From: CAIWXH01 sp964555675
Lineage (GTDB): Bacteria; Chloroflexota; Chloroflexia; Chloroflexales; Chloroflexaceae
Length of the DNA: 9,683 nucleotides
Direction: 5' to 3'
Assembly (NCBI GenBank): GCA_964555675.1
Contig: CAZKTU010000248.1
Span: 1 to 9,683 of the forward strand
Part shown: piece after piece, positions 6,147-9,683 of the stretch
Layout: each line of letters opens with the position of its first letter
Position numbering within the stretch: the stretch's first letter is position 1
Made by a program: the position numbers and the translations under genes
The notes under the pieces: model-generated
What the model saw: only the letters and a program-made list of their open reading frames with translations
Databases searched by the model: none
Told to the model about the DNA's origin: nothing

Positions 6147-6962
6147 ATGTACGAGCTGATCGAGCAGGCCCGCCAGGCCATCGCCGCCCGCTCTTCCGTC
6201 ACACCCCGGGTCGGCCTCATCCTCGGCTCGGGCCTGGGCGCCCTGGCCGACGAGATCGAGGGCGAGGTCATCCCCTATGGGGCCATCCCCGGCTTCCACG
6301 AGCCGCGCGTCGTCGGCCACCGCGGCGAGCTCGCCGTCGGCGCCCTCGAGGGGCAGCCCGTGGCGGTGTTGCGCGGCCGCTTCCACTTCTACGAGGGCTA
6401 CAGCATGCAGGAGGTCACCTTCCCTGTGCGCGTGCTGCGGGCCCTCGGCTGCGACACCTTGATCGTCACCAACGCCGCCGGCGGCCTGCACCCCGACTGG
6501 GCCGTGGGCGACATCATGCGCATCACCGACCAGATCTTCCTGCCCGGCCTGGCCGGTCACCATCCCCTGATCGGCCCCAACGACGAGCGCCTCGGCCCGC
6601 GCTTCCCCCCGATGGTCGGCGCCTTCGCCAACCCCCTCGTCCCCCTCGCCCACGCGGTCGCCGGCGGCCTCGGCTTCGCCCTGCGCGAGGGCGTCTACTG
6701 CATGGTCGCGGGCCCCGCCTTCGAGAGCGCCGCCGAGCTGCGCATGCTGCGCACCATCGGCGCCGACGCCGTCGGCATGTCCACAGCGCCCGAGGTGATC
6801 GTCGCCCGCCACGCCGGCATGGCCGTCCTCGGCTTCTCGCTGATCACCAACCTGGCCCTGCCCGACGGGGCCCCCGCCAACCACGAGGAGGTGCTCGAGG
6901 CCGGCGAACAGGCCAAGCCCCGCTTCAGCGCCCTCATCCGCGGCATCCTGTCCAAGGTGTAG
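6147..6962 (+). CDS. punA: Purine nucleoside phosphorylase, trimeric (human-type)
   Basis: The enzyme splits purine (deoxy)nucleosides with phosphate into base and (deoxy)ribose-1-phosphate for purine salvage in the cytoplasm. The 271-residue protein shows the phosphate-site GSGLG (27-31), VVGHRGEL with His58, GRFHFYEGY (77-85), TNAAGGLHPDW, VAGPAFES with Glu193, GMSTAPEVIVARH, and FSLITN with Asn235. Glu193 and Asn235 are 42 residues apart, the same spacing as Glu201 and Asn243 in human PNP. That pair marks preference for 6-oxopurines (inosine, guanosine) over adenosine. The end, ANHEEVLEAGEQA, also fits. ATG 6147 is chosen because AGGTGA (6136-6141) lies 5 nt upstream; a GTG at 6138 overlapping the previous stop would add three residues. 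It is the third gene of the recO operon. Confidence 0.95.
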   Translation: MYELIEQARQAIAARSSVTPRVGLILGSGLGALADEIEGEVIPYGAIPGFHEPRVVGHRGELAVGALEGQPVAVLRGRFHFYEGYSMQEVTFPVRVLRALGCDTLIVTNAAGGLHPDWAVGDIMRITDQIFLPGLAGHHPLIGPNDERLGPRFPPMVGAFANPLVPLAHAVAGGLGFALREGVYCMVAGPAFESAAELRMLRTIGADAVGMSTAPEVIVARHAGMAVLGFSLITNLALPDGAPANHEEVLEAGEQAKPRFSALIRGILSKV

Positions 6963-6969
6963 CCCACCC

Positions 6970-6987
6970 GCGCCCCCACCGGGGCGC
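6970..6987 (+). terminator. GC-rich hairpin after punA without U-tract
   Basis: GCGCCCC (6970-6976) and GGGGCGC (6981-6987) form a perfect 7-bp stem with a 4-nt loop, 8 bases after the punA stop. The following bases are CCACCC, not a T-run, so it is not a standard intrinsic terminator. It may instead protect the 3' end or only partly separate punA from the protease gene. The remaining 46 bases before the next start show no clear promoter. Confidence 0.4.
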
Positions 6988-7033
6988 CCACCCTTCGCAA
7001 TGGCCACCCGCTGAACGTTGCAGAGAGGCACCC

Positions 7034-9683
7034 ATGCGCGAGCTGATCCCGCTGGAGAAGGTGACCGCGATCGATGGCGCCCTGCGCAAGAAGCTCGAGG
7101 GCTACTGGATCACGTCCGTCGAGGAGCTCGTCTCGACCGCCCGTTCGAGCAACCAGACCCACGGCAGCGGGCGCGCCGCCCTCGCCGTCGCCCTGGGCAT
7201 GAGCGAGGCCGCCCTCAAGCCCCTGATCGAGGCGGCCAGCGCCCTGCTGCCCCCCGAGACCTCGTTCAGCGTGCCCGTCGAGCAAGAGCTCGGCGACGGC
7301 CTCTTCCTCGACGAGTATAGCGACCTCGACGCCACCTCGTTCGCCGTGCCGGTCAGCCTGCCCCCCGTCGTCGAGCCCCTCTTCGCCCTGCCCAGGCCGG
7401 CCAACCAGGGCGTGCGCAATAGCTGCGTGGCCTTCACCCTCGCCGCCGCCTACCAGATCATCAGCAAAGACCCCACCGACCTCTCCGAGCAGTTTCTCTA
7501 CTGGGCCGTCAAGAGTCAGGACGGCATCCCCGGCGACGTCGGCACCGACCCCATCAAGGCCGCCAAGGTGCTGCAAACCGTCGGCATCTGCAGCGAGGCC
7601 GCCTGGCCCTACAAGCCCGGCCCCAGCGACAACCAGAACCCCGGCCACGGCCCGCCCCCCCCGCAGGCCCTCGAGGAGGCCGCGAAGCGCCGCATCAAGG
7701 GCTTCGAGAAGCTGCCCGCCACCAGCGTCAATGCCCTCAAGGCGGCCCTGGCCGCGGGCAAGCCCGTGCTGATCGGCCTGCGGATCTGGGAACACTGGGG
7801 CGGCTCGTGGCAGGGTAGCACCCTCGGCCGCCTGCGCGCCCCTCTGCCCGGCGAGCGCCAGAAGGGCGGCCACGCCATGTGCGTGGTCGGCTACCGCGAC
7901 GACCCCACGGCGCCCGGGCGCGGCTACTTCATCATCCGCAACTCGTGGGGCCCCGACTGGGCCAAAGATAACCCCGACGGCCCCGGCTACTGCCACGTGC
8001 CCTACAGGCTGATCGCCGAGCAGGGCCTCGCCGCCATCGCCATCGACGGCGTGCAGGCGCCCGCTACCCCCGCGCCCGCGGCGGGCCGCAGCCCCGCCAC
8101 GAGTGTACCCGGCAAGCAGGGGCGCAACCGCGCCGCCCTCGGCGGCGGGCAGGTCAGCCTCGAAGCGCTCTACGCCGAGGCCCAGGAGCTCCACGCCCGC
8201 ATGGGCGACCTGGTCAGCGACCTGGCCGCCCTGCTCGGGGCCGCGCCTGCGGCCGCCGACGAGGCCCCGGCGACCCCTCCGCCCCTCGCCGAGACCGATC
8301 GGGCCAGCCAGCCCGTCGCGCGCCCGAAAGTCTTCGACGGCGCGCCGGCCCTGCTCCGCAACCTGCTCAGCTCAGAGCCCGACCCGAAGAACGAAGAGCT
8401 CTATCCCAACGGCGTCTCGCCCGAGGGCAAGCCCCTGCTGCGCATCGACGCCCTCAGCGCCAGCAGGCTCGCCCAGGGCAAGGCCGGCGGCGAGCCGAAA
8501 GAGCGCCAGGCCCTCTATAAGGCCAAGCGCACCGCCAGCAGCGTCGGCCACCTGGGCACCGTCGCCGACGTCTCCCAGAGCAAGCTCGAGGAGGCCCGCT
8601 GGGCCGTGGTGATCAGCGCCACCGAGGACGCGGCCCTGATCAAGGCGATCTGGCCCCTGATCGAGCACCGCATGCAGCAGATGGGCCACAAGGCCCCCGC
8701 AGTCACCTGGCGCGACGGCGAGAACGCCGGGGCCTGGCTGAGCCGCCACAGCGACGGCCTCAAGCAAACCCTCAAAGAGAGCTGGGGCAAGATCCCGCCC
8801 GTGCTGCTCTACCGGCCCGGCGACCGGGTCAGCCAGTGGCTCGCGCGCCACGGCGTCTCGCAGGGCCCGGTCGACCCGCGGCGCGGCGTGCCCTTCTACC
8901 TGATGATCGCCGGGCGCCCCGGCCCCCTCGCCGAGGGCGACGACACCGCCGTCCCCCTCAGCTTCCAGTACGAGCTCGACATCTTCTGGGGCGTGGGGCG
9001 CATCTGCTTCACCGACGCCCAGGGCCAGCATCGCCTGGCCGACTACACCACCTACGCCGAGCGGCTGGTCGGGGTCGAGAAGCGCAGCGCCAAGCAGGCC
9101 GCCGAGCGCCTGCGCAAAGAGATCGTCTACCTTGCCACCAAGCACGAGGACGATAAGTCGACCAAACGCAGCGCCGAAGAGCTGGTCCTGCCCCTCGACC
9201 GCTGGAGCGCCAACCCCGCCAATATCCCCACCAAGCACGGCTTCGCCCACCGCCCCTTCGTCGAGGCCCAGGCGACCCGCGCCAACTTCGAGCGCCTGCT
9301 CAACGGCGGCGACGACGGCAAGGCCCCCGCCCTGCTCTTCACCGCCAGCCACGGCCTCGGCCTGCCCCTGAGCGACGAGCGTCTGGCCCTGCACCAGGGC
9401 GCCCTGGTGCTGCAAGACTGGAGCGGCTTCGGCAATGTCAAGCGCGAGCACTGGTTCGCCGGCGAGGACCTGGCCGGCCTGAGCGGCGGGGCCAAGGTCG
9501 AGGGCACCATGGCCTTCCTCTTCGCCTGTTACGGCGCCGGCTGCCCCGACCTGGACGAGTTCATCTTCGACGACGACAAGACCCGCCCCCAGATCGCGCC
9601 CTTCCCCCTGATCGCCCAGCTGCCCCAGCAGCTCCTGGTCAACGGCGCCCTGGGCGTGATCGGCCACGTCGAGCGGGCCTGGA
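7034..9683 (+). CDS. Two-protease fusion: papain-like (C1) domain plus caspase/gingipain-like (clan CD, C25/CHAT-like) domain, C-terminus cut
   Basis: At least 883 residues, open to the window edge. The start ATG 7034 has AGAGG (7024-7028) 5 nt upstream. There is no signal peptide, so a cytoplasmic location is expected. Residues 1-70 form a helical, HhH-like module of unknown role. About 100-345 is a papain-type peptidase with all catalytic elements: Gln125 of the oxyanion hole, six residues before Cys131 (NQGVRNSC), His280 (GGHAMCVVGY) and Asn303 (RNSWG). A Pro/Ala-rich linker with a helical stretch (about 374-402) follows. From about 520 the sequence resembles C25-like proteins: RWAVVISATED, PFYLMIAGRP, FQYELDIFWGVGRICF. 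The clan CD dyad is His773 (LLFTASHGLG) and Cys832 (FLFACYGAGCP). It follows punA by 71 bases without a clear promoter. The substrate and the role of combining two cysteine proteases are unknown. Confidence 0.85.
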   Translation, partial: MRELIPLEKVTAIDGALRKKLEGYWITSVEELVSTARSSNQTHGSGRAALAVALGMSEAALKPLIEAASALLPPETSFSVPVEQELGDGLFLDEYSDLDATSFAVPVSLPPVVEPLFALPRPANQGVRNSCVAFTLAAAYQIISKDPTDLSEQFLYWAVKSQDGIPGDVGTDPIKAAKVLQTVGICSEAAWPYKPGPSDNQNPGHGPPPPQALEEAAKRRIKGFEKLPATSVNALKAALAAGKPVLIGLRIWEHWGGSWQGSTLGRLRAPLPGERQKGGHAMCVVGYRDDPTAPGRGYFIIRNSWGPDWAKDNPDGPGYCHVPYRLIAEQGLAAIAIDGVQAPATPAPAAGRSPATSVPGKQGRNRAALGGGQVSLEALYAEAQELHARMGDLVSDLAALLGAAPAAADEAPATPPPLAETDRASQPVARPKVFDGAPALLRNLLSSEPDPKNEELYPNGVSPEGKPLLRIDALSASRLAQGKAGGEPKERQALYKAKRTASSVGHLGTVADVSQSKLEEARWAVVISATEDAALIKAIWPLIEHRMQQMGHKAPAVTWRDGENAGAWLSRHSDGLKQTLKESWGKIPPVLLYRPGDRVSQWLARHGVSQGPVDPRRGVPFYLMIAGRPGPLAEGDDTAVPLSFQYELDIFWGVGRICFTDAQGQHRLADYTTYAERLVGVEKRSAKQAAERLRKEIVYLATKHEDDKSTKRSAEELVLPLDRWSANPANIPTKHGFAHRPFVEAQATRANFERLLNGGDDGKAPALLFTASHGLGLPLSDERLALHQGALVLQDWSGFGNVKREHWFAGEDLAGLSGGAKVEGTMAFLFACYGAGCPDLDEFIFDDDKTRPQIAPFPLIAQLPQQLLVNGALGVIGHVERAW

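Noticed and set aside
6695..8194. Long minus-strand open frame of 499 codons opposite punA and the protease gene
   Set aside because: It is the mirror of GC-rich plus-strand codons and gives a low-complexity Gly/Ala/Val/Asp/Leu protein with no motif. The plus strand has full family motifs.
8372..9667. Minus-strand open frame of 431 codons opposite the clan CD domain
   Set aside because: Same antisense artefact of GC-rich third positions; the product is compositionally odd and without recognisable domains.

Overview
This is a GC-rich, gene-dense bacterial segment with eight protein-coding genes, one on the minus strand and seven on the plus strand. Two of the genes run off the window edges. 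No RNA gene, insertion sequence or CRISPR array is visible. The style of the genes (strong bias to GCC, GGC and CTG codons, papain/C25-type proteases, SHOCT-tailed PH proteins, extracellular glycosidases with Pro/Thr linkers) would suit the Chloroflexota (Chloroflexia). That placement is an inference from general resemblance, not from a marker gene.

Left part (1-1263, minus strand): an exported clan GH-A (GH5-like) glycoside hydrolase. Its catalytic domain is complete, but its C-terminal Pro-rich linker, encoded by a 24-bp tandem repeat, is cut by the window edge. An AT-rich intergenic region separates it from a divergent plus-strand cluster.

Middle-left (1497-3921): a compact operon of an RNase Z-like metallo-beta-lactamase-fold hydrolase, larB and larE. 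LarB and LarE carry out the first two steps of making the nickel-pincer nucleotide cofactor of lactate racemase and related LarA enzymes. The nickel-inserting larC and any larA are not in the window. LarE has the three-cysteine arrangement associated with [4Fe-4S]-type sulfur transfer, rather than only the single sacrificial cysteine of the Lactobacillus enzyme.

Centre (4000-4502): a single-domain, degenerate receiver-like protein behind its own good sigma-70 promoter (TTGACA, 17 bp, TAGAGT). A short palindrome fills part of that promoter's spacer.

Right (4541-9683): a very good promoter (TTGATA, 17 bp, TATAAT), whose -10 element sits inside a perfect 8-bp inverted repeat, opens a roughly 106-nt leader. 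It is followed by recO (recombinational repair), a membrane PH-domain/SHOCT protein, a human-type trimeric purine nucleoside phosphorylase, and a large protein of at least 883 residues. The last combines a papain-like protease domain with a second, caspase/gingipain-like (clan CD) domain, both with recognisable catalytic residues and with no signal peptide. This two-protease fusion is the most unusual item in the window. The tight spacing suggests that recO, the PH gene and punA form one operon. The protease may be read from the same transcript through a U-less hairpin.
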